Assembly: GCF_026240015.1 (NCBI RefSeq)
Contig: NZ_JAPIUX010000005.1
Coordinates: 55,253 to 119,252, forward strand
Reading direction: 5' to 3'
Length of the DNA: 64,000 nucleotides
From: Acetobacter farinalis
Lineage (GTDB): Bacteria; Pseudomonadota; Alphaproteobacteria; Acetobacterales; Acetobacteraceae
Every line of letters begins with the position of its first letter. The first letter of the stretch is position 1. The position numbers were made by a program, and so were the translations under genes. Shown here piece by piece: positions 17,498-26,010 of this stretch. Under the pieces are notes generated by a model that did not search any database, was not told where the DNA came from, and was given only the letters and a program-made list of their open reading frames with translations.

Positions 17498-19297
17498 TCA
17501 CCGACGGGAGACAATCCGTGGCAGGAGAACATAGGATGGATATTCACCGCCAGTCGCAAGTGTATCTGTGCCTCCATAAATGGCGGGATCACGGTTCGGG
17601 TGTGCGGCGAAGAAAAGCCCGGAATTATGCGAATTTGGCAGATCATAATCCTTCGCATGGACGATGTGCGCATCTGGTCCATACCCGAAATCCTTCCCCT
17701 GAATTGTCAGGGCAAGCCGGTATCCCTCGGGAATGACAATGCTTGTCGGTTCAGTAAACGCCACATCAATGGGGTAAAGCTTCCAGGGCGTCATTGGTTC
17801 GGAAGCCCTGTGCGGATGAAACGCGGTGTAAATGGTCGACCGCGCAGGATCAACCGCGCGCTGCGAGACGCGAAGATAGCCCAGCCCGAGCGGCACGTTC
17901 GGGTCACTGTTGCCCATGAACGTCACATCCCGCCCTTGTGGATCAATCAACCGCAGGGCCGCGAAAACATCCATGTCCCGTGTTGAGGAACTGACCCAAA
18001 GCCTGACACCGACCGGACCGGTAAATTCGGTCTCCCGTTCAAACGGCGCGGACGTAAACGTCAGGCCCTCCCCCAATCCGGGATAAGACTTGCTGGCAGT
18101 GGCCGAGACCGCCTCTGGGCTCATCGATCCTGTTGCAACATTCAGGTTCCAGCGCTCCGGATGCGTGCCCGGAAGAGGCCACGCCGAAGCATACCGCCAG
18201 CGTGTGCCATCCGGACGCCGGACCCGCACCGCTACCCGTGGCTCCTTTTCCCACCCATTATCAAGTCCTTTCAGGAAATGATCAAAAAACCGCTTCTGTA
18301 GCGCGAGCGCCTGCTCGGAATAAAATGGCGTCATATGATCGCCCGTCTGGATGCGCAGCCATTTCTGTCTGCTGGCGGCGGCGAGGTATCCCTGCGTGCT
18401 CCAGTCCGTCCAGTTGGCAACGTCGAGCAGCGGCACGGTAATCCGCGCCCCGTCCGGCGTCCGTTGCTGGTAGTAAGCGTCGTCAAAAGGATGTTTGCTG
18501 AAGGCCACTACCGGGTCAACGCGGTTCTGCTTGAGGATATCCGCGGAGAGAGGCGCTCCGGTATCCGTTCCACCCGAGATGGAATTACGCATTGGCGTCT
18601 CTGCGTTACCGTTCTGATTGGGCAACACCTGATGTGTCCACCAGAATTCCCAGGCCACATTCAGAATCCCGCCGTAATAAGCGATCTCGCGATAGATGTC
18701 ATACGCTCCCTCCCACGGCAGGATCGCCGCCAGCCCCTCAGGTTGCAGCGCGGCAACCTGATACTGGTTGATCGCCTGAAATGACGTGCCAAGCAGCCCG
18801 ACTTTTCCTGAACTCCACGGCTGATGTGCCGCCCAGGTGATCAGCGTGGCGTAATCCTGCGTCTCACGCGGGGAAAACGGATCAAGCACCCCCGGCGAGG
18901 CACCGGCACCACGAACATCAGCGTGGATAACGATATAGCCATTTGGAACCCAGCGCTCCGGGTCAGGCGCTTCGAAACGGATATAGCGGCAGGAAGATTT
19001 CCTGCATAAATCGGGATATTTCGCAATCAGCTTCGTCCATGATGTCTTGTAGGCAGGGGCATCCGCCATGCTCGTATCCTTGCCGTAAGGGCCCATCAGC
19101 ATCAGGACCGGGTAGCGCCCCGGCTTTTCCGGGCGATAGATGTTGGCGCGCAACTGCACTCCATCGGTCATGGTGACTGGCACATCATGGTCAAAAATCA
19201 TGCCGGGAACGCCGGACTTCACAGGCTCCGCCAGACCTGAACCGGCAAACCCGATAGAGAGCGCAAGGCTCAGGACAATCACTCTGCTGTATTGCAT
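17498..19297 (-). CDS. Exported CocE/NonD family hydrolase (X-Pro dipeptidyl-peptidase-like)
   Basis: About 599 residues from MQYSRVIVLSLALSIGFAGS, a Sec signal peptide, so the enzyme should act in the periplasm. The alpha/beta domain has MLMGPYGKD, ADVRGAGASPG and the nucleophile motif LLGTSFQAINQ (G-x-S-x: here Ser in GTSF). A C-terminal jelly-roll (PVGVRLWVSSSTRDMDVF) is typical of the CocE/NonD family of esterases and amidases. The upstream frame to 19354 has no added support. CAGGAA precedes the chosen ATG. Confidence 0.88.
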   Translation of the reverse strand: MQYSRVIVLSLALSIGFAGSGLAEPVKSGVPGMIFDHDVPVTMTDGVQLRANIYRPEKPGRYPVLMLMGPYGKDTSMADAPAYKTSWTKLIAKYPDLCRKSSCRYIRFEAPDPERWVPNGYIVIHADVRGAGASPGVLDPFSPRETQDYATLITWAAHQPWSSGKVGLLGTSFQAINQYQVAALQPEGLAAILPWEGAYDIYREIAYYGGILNVAWEFWWTHQVLPNQNGNAETPMRNSISGGTDTGAPLSADILKQNRVDPVVAFSKHPFDDAYYQQRTPDGARITVPLLDVANWTDWSTQGYLAAASRQKWLRIQTGDHMTPFYSEQALALQKRFFDHFLKGLDNGWEKEPRVAVRVRRPDGTRWRYASAWPLPGTHPERWNLNVATGSMSPEAVSATASKSYPGLGEGLTFTSAPFERETEFTGPVGVRLWVSSSTRDMDVFAALRLIDPQGRDVTFMGNSDPNVPLGLGYLRVSQRAVDPARSTIYTAFHPHRASEPMTPWKLYPIDVAFTEPTSIVIPEGYRLALTIQGKDFGYGPDAHIVHAKDYDLPNSHNSGLFFAAHPNRDPAIYGGTDTLATGGEYPSYVLLPRIVSRR

Positions 19298-19420
19298 TTT
19301 CGCGTTCCTGTATCCGGCTGCCGCGGTGCGCAGTAAACAGTGCTCTACGTGCATCCGGGGCGGGCCGCTTCTTACAAGGTTTGGAACTTTTGAATTAGCG
19401 GCACTCAGGCTTCCCTGAGA

Positions 19421-20413
19421 TCAGACTTTCCTGACCACTGAGGCCGTATGCAGGTCGGGCATGCTGAACTCTGCCGAAAGGTCAGCCATCAGGTGCGCAT
19501 GAGTTGGTGCCCAGTTCAACTGCTCCCGGGTGATCCGGCTGGATACCGGATTATCCGTGCCAACAAACGGGGCCAGCCAACCGAAATGTCTGGATGCAGC
19601 TTCTCGGGAAAGACCTTCAACCCGAACCCCGAGTTGACGGCCGATGGCTTCTGCGATGTCACGAACCGGAATGCCCTCCTCGGCGACCGCATGATAACAG
19701 GCCCCACCCGCACCATTCTCCAGCGCACGCCTGAACAGCCGCGCGGCATCAAGCCGATGCACCGCAGCCCATCTGTTCTGGCCATCTCCAACATAGGCCG
19801 AGCAGTCTTTCTTGCGTGCGATGTTGGTCAAGTGCGTGACAAGACCCTGCCTGCTCCTGTCATGCACCGAGGGAGGCAGCCGAATGACCGTTGCCCTGAC
19901 GCCATGAGCAACCTGCTCCAAGGCCGCCTGTTCGGAACGGCTCCTGAGGCCACCCACCGCGTCTGGGTCAGCAACATCCGTTTCACGCGCCACGCGCCCT
20001 GCGGCCATCGCCATGGTTGGAAACGCGACGACAAGCGGCCGCCCGCTCCCCCGCAACGCGCTGCCGAATGTCTCGATGGCGCGCCGGTCTGCTTCAACAG
20101 CAGCGCTCATAAACCGCTGGACAATCGCGCCCGGCCCGCCCCCGAAGAGGACACGCAGGCGGACGGCAAGGCTGGCCTGCGAGAATGCATGGAAAAATGC
20201 CGTGTGAATCACGCCATCAGCCTCTGCCGCCCCGTGACGAAGGCAGTCCAGATCCTCCATCGTGCCGCGATGAGCCTTCACGCCACGCGCCGCAAGCCTC
20301 GCCGCCCCTTCCGCCGAGCGAACAAGCCCGGTTACCTCATGGCCGGCAGCAACAAGATCATCAACAATGGCCGACCCAATGAAGCCCCCGGCACCGGTCA
20401 CAAAAATACGCAT
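19421..20413 (-). CDS. NAD-dependent epimerase/dehydratase family protein (atypical SDR), copy 2
   Basis: A 330-residue Rossmann protein starting MRIFVTGAGGFIGSAIVDDL, with the GxxGxxG cofactor loop. VYVGDGQ/NRW-like block SAYVGDGQNRWAAVHRLDAA is shared almost word for word with its upstream neighbour, showing a tandem duplication. The catalytic YxxxK is not evident in the usual place, as in other members of this subgroup. It carries an extra segment after FFHAFSQ (about 25 residues) absent from the neighbour. Good ribosome-binding site (AAAGGA). Confidence 0.87.
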   Translation of the reverse strand: MRIFVTGAGGFIGSAIVDDLVAAGHEVTGLVRSAEGAARLAARGVKAHRGTMEDLDCLRHGAAEADGVIHTAFFHAFSQASLAVRLRVLFGGGPGAIVQRFMSAAVEADRRAIETFGSALRGSGRPLVVAFPTMAMAAGRVARETDVADPDAVGGLRSRSEQAALEQVAHGVRATVIRLPPSVHDRSRQGLVTHLTNIARKKDCSAYVGDGQNRWAAVHRLDAARLFRRALENGAGGACYHAVAEEGIPVRDIAEAIGRQLGVRVEGLSREAASRHFGWLAPFVGTDNPVSSRITREQLNWAPTHAHLMADLSAEFSMPDLHTASVVRKV

Positions 20414-20453
20414 GCGCCTGTCCTTTCAATGTCCGTGCCGGACAGCCAGTGTA

Positions 20454-21344
20454 TCACTGAGCAAAATAAGTTGGCTGAGCGAGATCCTCGAGCAAGCCCA
20501 ACTGCTCCGGCGCCCACCCCAGAACCGCACGCGTGTGATCACTGCTGGTCGGGGCATCCATACCGACAAAGCGGGCAAACCATCCGAAATGATCAGCGGC
20601 CTCATCAGCAGATTTCGAGACGACAGGTAACTTGAACTGGCGGCCAATCGCCTCGGCGATGTCCTTCAGCGCGATGCCTTGTTCGGCAATGGCGTGAAAC
20701 GGTCCTTCCTGAACGTGATCAAGTGCAAGACGATACACCCGGGCCGCGTCGAGCCGGTGCACTGCGGGCCACCGGTTCTGCCCATCCCCGATATATGCCG
20801 AAACACCGCTCTCACGCGCGATACGGGCCAGATACGGCACGAACCCATGATCACCAACACCATGCACTGTGGGTGCAAGCCGCACTGTCGTCGCCCGCAG
20901 GCCCTGACTGAGAAGGTTTTCCACAGCAGCCTCGGACGCACGCGGGAATGCCTCCGTTACCGGAGGGGCTTTGTCCGCCTCGGTGGCCAGACGCCCCGGC
21001 GCAAGCAGGGCAACTCCGGTTGTTACAATCAGCGGCCGCTCCGTTCCCGCCAGCTCCGCGCCCAGTGCCTCAATGGCACACTTGTCGGCCGCGCAACTCT
21101 CGGCAAAATGCGCCCAGTCATGGTTGAACGCCGTGTGGATCACGGCATCGGACTGCCGCGCCGCAGCCCGCAGTATGTCCAGATTTTCAATGACTCCGCG
21201 CACGACCTGAGCGCCGGTTGCGGCAAGTTTGTCGGCACCCGCATCGGAACGCGCAAGGCCCGTAACCACGTGGCCCGCCGCAATAAGCTCGGCAACCACA
21301 GCTGAACCGACCCACCCCGTAGCCCCTGTAACAAATACCCGCAT
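20454..21344 (-). CDS. NAD-dependent epimerase/dehydratase family protein (atypical SDR), copy 1
   Basis: A 296-residue Rossmann protein with MRVFVTGATGWVGSAVVAEL (GxxGxxG). Residues ATTVRLAPTVHGVGDHGFVP and SAYIGDGQNRWPAVHRLDAA match the family of NAD(P)-binding SDR-like enzymes often induced by electrophiles or antibiotics. It is the first gene of a tandem pair and is divergent from an AraC-type regulator; a 12-bp perfect palindrome lies between them. Substrate unknown. Confidence 0.88.
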   Translation of the reverse strand: MRVFVTGATGWVGSAVVAELIAAGHVVTGLARSDAGADKLAATGAQVVRGVIENLDILRAAARQSDAVIHTAFNHDWAHFAESCAADKCAIEALGAELAGTERPLIVTTGVALLAPGRLATEADKAPPVTEAFPRASEAAVENLLSQGLRATTVRLAPTVHGVGDHGFVPYLARIARESGVSAYIGDGQNRWPAVHRLDAARVYRLALDHVQEGPFHAIAEQGIALKDIAEAIGRQFKLPVVSKSADEAADHFGWFARFVGMDAPTSSDHTRAVLGWAPEQLGLLEDLAQPTYFAQ

Positions 21345-21392
21345 GACTGATCTCCCTGACTATGCGGCACCAAAATATTGCGTTGAATACGA

Positions 21393-21432
21393 ACGATCAA
21401 CAACGTATCGTCCAAATTTGGTTGTTGATCGT
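21393..21432. promoter_or_regulatory. Perfect 12-bp inverted repeat between SDR pair and AraC-type regulator
   Basis: ACGATCAACAAC (21393-21404) and GTTGTTGATCGT (21421-21432) are exact reverse complements with 16 bp between. They sit about 50 bp upstream of the SDR start and 16 bp upstream of the regulator start, a natural position for the regulator's control site over both genes. Confidence 0.7.
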
Positions 21433-21447
21433 CCGGAAACCTCCCCC

Positions 21448-22443
21448 ATGGATCCCTTGTCAGAAATTTTGTCGCTGCTCAGGCTGCGGAGCTATATCTC
21501 CGGCGGTTTCGATGCCGGTGGGAAATGGGCGGTACAGTTCGGCGCACATGAGGGAATTAAGTTCCAGGCCGTGATCGCGGGCCAATGCTGGGTTATGGTC
21601 GAAGGGATGTCCGAGCCGCAGAAAATTGTCGCCGGGGAAGGCTTCCTGCTTGCAAGAGGAAGACCCTTTTGTGTCGCGAGTGATCTCTCGGTCCCGCCTG
21701 TCGATATCCGCACGCTGCTGCCCCCGGTTCCTGATGGACGCATCGTGACCTATAACACTGGCGGGGAATTTCTGAGCATCGGTGGGTTTTTCACACTTGC
21801 TGATGACCAGACCGACCTGCTTTTGAAAATGCTTCCGCCACTCATCCATATTCGCGAAGAGCCGAACCGTATGACGTTGCGTTGGTGTGTGGAGCGCATG
21901 CGGCAGGAGCTACAGGACCCGCAACCCGGCGGATTCATCGTCGCCCAACAACTCGCCACGCTGCTTTTGGTGCAGGCCCTGCGGCAGCATCTATCGGATG
22001 AACAACGCGGCGGCGTCGGCTGGCTCTACGCCCTTGCCGATAAACGATTAGGGGCGTCAATTACCGCCATTCACAGCACCCCTGCCCGTCGATGGACGCT
22101 TCAGAGCATGGCCGAAGCAGCGGGCATGTCGCGCACGTCCTTTGCCGCGGCATTCAGGCAGACAGTGGGGTTATCCCCCATGGATTATCTGACGCGCTGG
22201 CGCATGACACTCGCGGCAGAAAAATTGATCCACACCCGGCAGTCTGTCGCATCAATCGCCTACTCTGTTGGCTATGACTCAGAAAAATCCTTCAGCACCG
22301 CATTCCGGCGCGTAAGGGGATGCCCACCCCGCGAATTCACCCGCCGCCAGCGTGCGGCATCGCCTGAAGCAGGTTCAGGTAACCTTGTGGAATCACCAGA
22401 AGAATTGCACTCTTCCATACCTGATTTTGCTCTTTCATACTGA
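21448..22443 (+). CDS. AraC family regulator with N-terminal cupin domain
   Basis: About 331 residues from MDPLSEILSLLRLRSYISGG, the opening of the AraC-type cupin-containing family (CuxR/DhbA-like). The C-terminal HTH has WTLQSMAEAAGMSRTSFAAA and IAYSVGYDSEKSFSTAFRRV. An upstream ATG at 21229 would overlap the divergent SDR gene, so the internal start is chosen. It likely controls the tandem SDR genes and itself. The C-terminus has about 40 extra residues without clear structure. Confidence 0.9.
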   Translation: MDPLSEILSLLRLRSYISGGFDAGGKWAVQFGAHEGIKFQAVIAGQCWVMVEGMSEPQKIVAGEGFLLARGRPFCVASDLSVPPVDIRTLLPPVPDGRIVTYNTGGEFLSIGGFFTLADDQTDLLLKMLPPLIHIREEPNRMTLRWCVERMRQELQDPQPGGFIVAQQLATLLLVQALRQHLSDEQRGGVGWLYALADKRLGASITAIHSTPARRWTLQSMAEAAGMSRTSFAAAFRQTVGLSPMDYLTRWRMTLAAEKLIHTRQSVASIAYSVGYDSEKSFSTAFRRVRGCPPREFTRRQRAASPEAGSGNLVESPEELHSSIPDFALSY

Positions 22444-22593
22444 AAGCATGATGTGGAAAGAGTTCAGGAGGCTATCAGGCATTCAAACCGGAGAGCCTCC
22501 CGTTCATCCCGCCGTGAGGCGACATTGTTCTGTCCACGGCATATCGCTGATGAACCGTCTGTTCACGGTCCAGCGTTGTATTGGCCAGCCCAC

Positions 22594-23253
22594 TCACACC
22601 GAGGCTGACACGGGATTGGAAATAGTCTCCCAATTCTGAACACTGCGGCGCTCCAGCATACGCGCATGCCACGTATGGAGTGCCGTAAGCTCTGCCGGAA
22701 TTTCCAGCTTCACGATATTGGCGAAGACAAAACCTCCGATCAGGGCGATATCCGCCATTGAAAATGTGTCCCCCGCCACATAAGGCTGGGCTTTCAGCAC
22801 TTCGTTGAAATAGTGCGCGCCACGCAGGGCCTTGTCACGCATGCGCAGCCCCCACTCCCGGTTCTGATAGTGTTCCACATCGGGGCCAAGCCCCGGAGTG
22901 GCATGGTGAAAATACACGCTGATGGCGTCAAGAAATTCGATTTCCACACGCTTGTTCATCATATGGATCACGCCCTTGTCACGAGGCGTGACGCCTGTCA
23001 GAAGCGGGGTCGGCCCAAGACTGTCGAGATACATCGTGATGGCCGTACATTCGGCAATATAGGTGCCATCCTCAATCTGAAGCACCGGCAGGGTGCCGGA
23101 ATAGTTCTTTGCCAGAAACTCCGGCTTCTTGTGCTCCCCTTTCCACAAATCAACCGATACAAAGCGGACCTGATCCAGCAGGTTCAGTTCCTGAACGGCA
23201 ATCCGCACGCGTGCAGGATAAGGACCATTATACCAATCGAAAATCGTAAGCAT
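22594..23253 (-). CDS. Glutathione S-transferase family protein
   Basis: A 219-residue GST beginning MLTIFDWYNGPYPARVRIAV. The glutathione site shows TLPVLQIEDGTYIAECTAIT (cis-Pro and E/C pair), and the helical half has DTFSMADIALIGGFVF. TGGAGTG precedes the ATG. About 150 bp upstream lies a 17-bp site that recurs before the neighbouring tetR gene, so this GST is probably repressed by that TetR. Third GST in the window. Confidence 0.9.
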   Translation of the reverse strand: MLTIFDWYNGPYPARVRIAVQELNLLDQVRFVSVDLWKGEHKKPEFLAKNYSGTLPVLQIEDGTYIAECTAITMYLDSLGPTPLLTGVTPRDKGVIHMMNKRVEIEFLDAISVYFHHATPGLGPDVEHYQNREWGLRMRDKALRGAHYFNEVLKAQPYVAGDTFSMADIALIGGFVFANIVKLEIPAELTALHTWHARMLERRSVQNWETISNPVSASV

Positions 23254-23399
23254 TTTTCACTCCATTTTTCATCTGTTGCATGATGGTGCGGTAAGTCTGC
23301 ATGTTGTTTCCACACCCTCAACTCTGCTCTGGCCTCGGGCCGATAGCACTCAGAAGGTCAACGCCACGCCACAAAGTTCCCATCTCCCTTCAGAACGAG

Positions 23400-23416
23400 T
23401 AGACCGGTCGCCTAGT
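23400..23416. promoter_or_regulatory. TetR operator copy upstream of GST
   Basis: TAGACCGGTCGCCTAGT. It contains the TAGACCGGTC core known from NemR-type operators. It matches the reverse complement of the site at 24091-24107 at 15 of 17 positions. Confidence 0.65.
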
Positions 23417-23447
23417 AATGCTATAGAGGGAACGATACGTATCCCGG

Positions 23448-24053
23448 CTAAGTGTTGGTCAGTAGATGTTCGGTTGCCGCCATCGCTTCCTCAAACGATT
23501 TGCCTTCACGCGTGATCTTGTACATCACACTCGCACCCATCCACAGTTGATAAAGCGTCTCGGCCAGATGGTGAGGGATACGCGTGCTGGTTATGGACCC
23601 ATCCCTCACGCCTCCCTCAATCACACACCCCATGCGTTCAATAATTGCCGATGTCCCTTTTTTCAGGGCAAGGCGCATCTCCTCGGACATATCCGAGACT
23701 TCAGCCCCCAGCTTTACGGCAAGGCACTTCGCGTCCGGGTCCTCCTGCTCCTGATTTTTGCGCCAGAACTGGCAATAGGACAGGAGCCTATTCCGACCGT
23801 TCTCCTGTGGCGCGAACAAAATTCCATCGATTTCAGCAAGATACTTGCTGAAATAATGGTCGAGAAGGTCTACCCCAAACGCTTCCTTGGATGAAAACCA
23901 GTGGTAAAAAGACCCTTTGGGAACACCTGCGCTGGCCAGAATGTCCTTGAGGCCGACACCTGAAAACCCTTTAGCCGCAACGAGACGCTGTGCCGTGTCC
24001 AGAATATGCAACTTCGTACCCGTAGACCGGCCAAGAGAACTCACGGCGCACAT
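23448..24053 (-). CDS. TetR/AcrR family regulator (NemR-like)
   Basis: A 201-residue TetR protein with HTH GLKDILASAGVPKGSFYHWF and a ligand domain with Cys residues (DAKCLAVKLGAEVS, MGCVIEGG). NemR-type repressors sense electrophiles through Cys and bind TAGACCGGTC-type operators. Both features fit here: matching sites lie before this gene and before the downstream GST. Regulation of detoxification of electrophiles is therefore the favoured role; the assignment to NemR itself is inference. Confidence 0.88.
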   Translation of the reverse strand: MCAVSSLGRSTGTKLHILDTAQRLVAAKGFSGVGLKDILASAGVPKGSFYHWFSSKEAFGVDLLDHYFSKYLAEIDGILFAPQENGRNRLLSYCQFWRKNQEQEDPDAKCLAVKLGAEVSDMSEEMRLALKKGTSAIIERMGCVIEGGVRDGSITSTRIPHHLAETLYQLWMGASVMYKITREGKSFEEAMAATEHLLTNT

Positions 24054-24090
24054 GCCTCTCTGCTTTATCTGTCAAACAAACAGTATCGTT

Positions 24091-24107
24091 ACTAGACGAC
24101 CGGTCCA
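24091..24107. promoter_or_regulatory. TetR operator copy upstream of its own gene
   Basis: ACTAGACGACCGGTCCA, the near-exact reverse complement of the site at 23400-23416. It is about 40 bp before the tetR start, fitting autorepression. Confidence 0.65.
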
Positions 24108-24366
24108 ATATTCTAATTTAACGCACCGCCGTCAAGTGGAAAATATCTCTCCCCCATTTTTGCAGATCAGCGGCGACAGTCAATAATCTGGCCCGCGTTA
24201 TCATTCGTCAGGCGTGTGTTCTGCTCTTTGCGGGATGATCATGTGTGGAGTAGACGCTTTTGCGCCCCCTCGCTCACCAGACAAACATATCCGCATATTC
24301 TCATAGCTGAATCAGAAGGCAGTCTTACAAGTTATACGTGATAGGTTTACGACTTTCCTCTACCAC

Positions 24367-24762
24367 TCAGCGAATTTTAACAAAATTTGCCGCGCCCCGA
24401 ATAATCCCCCGCGTTACGGGCCGCACTTCCGGTTTTACCACATGCACCGACGTTTCATCAGGGGATTCAGCGCCGAATACAGCTTCAATGCTGCGGATGC
24501 AGGTTGCGACAGACTCATCCGCCAGCCGATAATACACCTGTTTGGCCAGCCGACGCGAACTCACCAGTTCCGCCTTACGGAGTTCTGCGAGTTGCTGGCT
24601 GAGTGTTGGTTGCCCGATTGCCGTTGCCGCATCGATATCTGAAACCGACTTCTCCCCTTCAAGCAGCAAAGACAAGATCATCAACCGTTGAGGTTGAGCA
24701 AATTTACGTAGCTTGTCCGCAGCAAGATCCGCCTGCGGCCGGGACTTCCACAAGTCCCTCAT
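24367..24762 (-). CDS. ArsR-family winged-helix regulator downstream of peroxiredoxin
   Basis: About 131 residues from MRDLWKSRPQADLAADKLRK. The winged-helix core is AQPQRLMILSLLLEGEKSVS, then IGQPTLSQQLAELRKAELVS, RRLAKQVYYRLAD, as in BigR/SoxR-like ArsR proteins. The start at 24762 overlaps the peroxiredoxin stop as ATGA; an ATG at 24777 is also possible. It is unusual for a repressor to sit second in the operon. A Cys is visible in VATCIRS, but no full metal-binding motif. Confidence 0.85.
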   Translation of the reverse strand: MRDLWKSRPQADLAADKLRKFAQPQRLMILSLLLEGEKSVSDIDAATAIGQPTLSQQLAELRKAELVSSRRLAKQVYYRLADESVATCIRSIEAVFGAESPDETSVHVVKPEVRPVTRGIIRGAANFVKIR

Positions 24763-25379
24763 GGAGCGCTCCGGCAAAACCAGTCGATATCGCCAGAAGA
24801 CTGTTCATCGGCAGGCAAAAGCAAGGGCTGTTCAGGCTGCCAATCAGCAGGAGCGAGCCTTTCCCCGGAATAAGAGGCCTGTAGCGCCGCTACCATACGT
24901 ATCATTTCGCTAATGGAGCGGCCGATTGTGAGCGGATAGTGAGTAATTGCCCGCACAATACCATTCGGATCGATAAAATACGTCGCGCGCATATCCGCAC
25001 TATTGGCAGAATGCTCGTTGATCATACCATAGGCATAACCAATCTGCATCGACGGATCTTCAATGATGGGGAACGGAATTTCTATCCCGAAAAGTTCCCG
25101 GATCGCGCGCGTCCATGCCAGATGGGAATAAAGACTATCGACAGACAAACCCAGCACAGCGCAATTCATTGCGGTAAACTGGTCGTGCTTCTTTGCCAAA
25201 GACACGAATTCCGTCGTGCAGACCGGGGTGAAATCTGCCGGATGCGAGAAAAAAATCAGCCAACGACCACGATAGTCCGATAAGCGGAGCGTGCCGTGGG
25301 TAGAGCGCGCTTCAAAATCCGGCGCAACATCGCCCATGCGTAATACGCGGGCCAGATGCTGATGCGTCTCGTCGGTCAT
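24759..25379 (-). CDS. Prx6-type peroxiredoxin
   Basis: About 206 residues. The peroxidatic Cys is in ADFTPVCTTEF, and RATYFIDPNGIVRAITHYPL with GRSISEMIRMV are Prx6/AhpC1 signatures. The C-terminal tail ends DIDWFC, a possible second Cys. It reduces H2O2 and organic peroxides in the cytoplasm. The ATG at 25379 (MTDETHQ) is chosen over one at 25400. It is translationally coupled to an ArsR-type regulator that may sense redox or sulfur status. Confidence 0.92.
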   Translation of the reverse strand: MTDETHQHLARVLRMGDVAPDFEARSTHGTLRLSDYRGRWLIFFSHPADFTPVCTTEFVSLAKKHDQFTAMNCAVLGLSVDSLYSHLAWTRAIRELFGIEIPFPIIEDPSMQIGYAYGMINEHSANSADMRATYFIDPNGIVRAITHYPLTIGRSISEMIRMVAALQASYSGERLAPADWQPEQPLLLPADEQSSGDIDWFCRSAP

Positions 25380-25400
25380 TCGCAATATCACAAAATCCAA

Positions 25401-26010
25401 AATTGCTGTTGGAGCTTTTTACACCAAGAGCCATTTGGTGCAACCCGATTACACACTTACATTGTCTTACAATAATTAACTACAAGTATATCGATATATT
25501 TCTCCTCACCTATACCCAATCTCCATCCAGTTCACGGCAATGATGCCATCGGCTTGATTCAAACAAAGAAGAGAAAATGGCGTAAAAACAACCACGTCAG
25601 CTTCCTCTCCCTCCCCATCTACCAGTTCACCCCAAAATGAAGCGCGCACTCCAGCACAGGCTCGCGACTGCGAAGCTCCAGAATACACCTGGCAGCCCCC
25701 GTCACGACTTCCATACCCAATGACCGCCCCACCCATGAGAGAGTGATCCACGCCTCCCTTCACCATGCACATTATCATATATATCGGTATTTATGTAATT
25801 CATATTTTTGCATATCACTCACCCAACAACAAGGATGCCACAAAAATACATCATAATATTGTTTTTATTATATAATATGTCAAAAATCTGGAAGTGATCC
25901 ACACGCACCCATCTCGTTGACATTCATATTTAATGAGTTTAACGGTTTCCGATGTCTAGAGGGAGAGGTCGCCGTGAGGCGTTCGAACCCGTTTTGCTCT
26001 CGATCATGAA
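25401..26010. other. AT-rich intergenic region between peroxiredoxin and cydD
   Basis: About 600 bp, clearly richer in A+T than the flanks. It holds CACCAA (25422-25427) with TTGGTG (25435-25440), and the perfect palindrome TATATCGATATA (25487-25498), both candidate operators for the peroxiredoxin-ArsR operon. TTGACA at 25917-25922 could be a -35 box for cydD. A 90-codon minus frame at 25506-25778 has no recognisable motif and is not called. Confidence 0.55.

Noticed and set aside
25506..25778. 90-codon minus frame in the AT-rich region before cydD
   Set aside because: No motif, no good ribosome-binding site, unusual composition; could be chance.
25975..26000. tRNA-like GTTCGAACCC string before cydD
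   Set aside because: No acceptor or anticodon stem can be formed around it.
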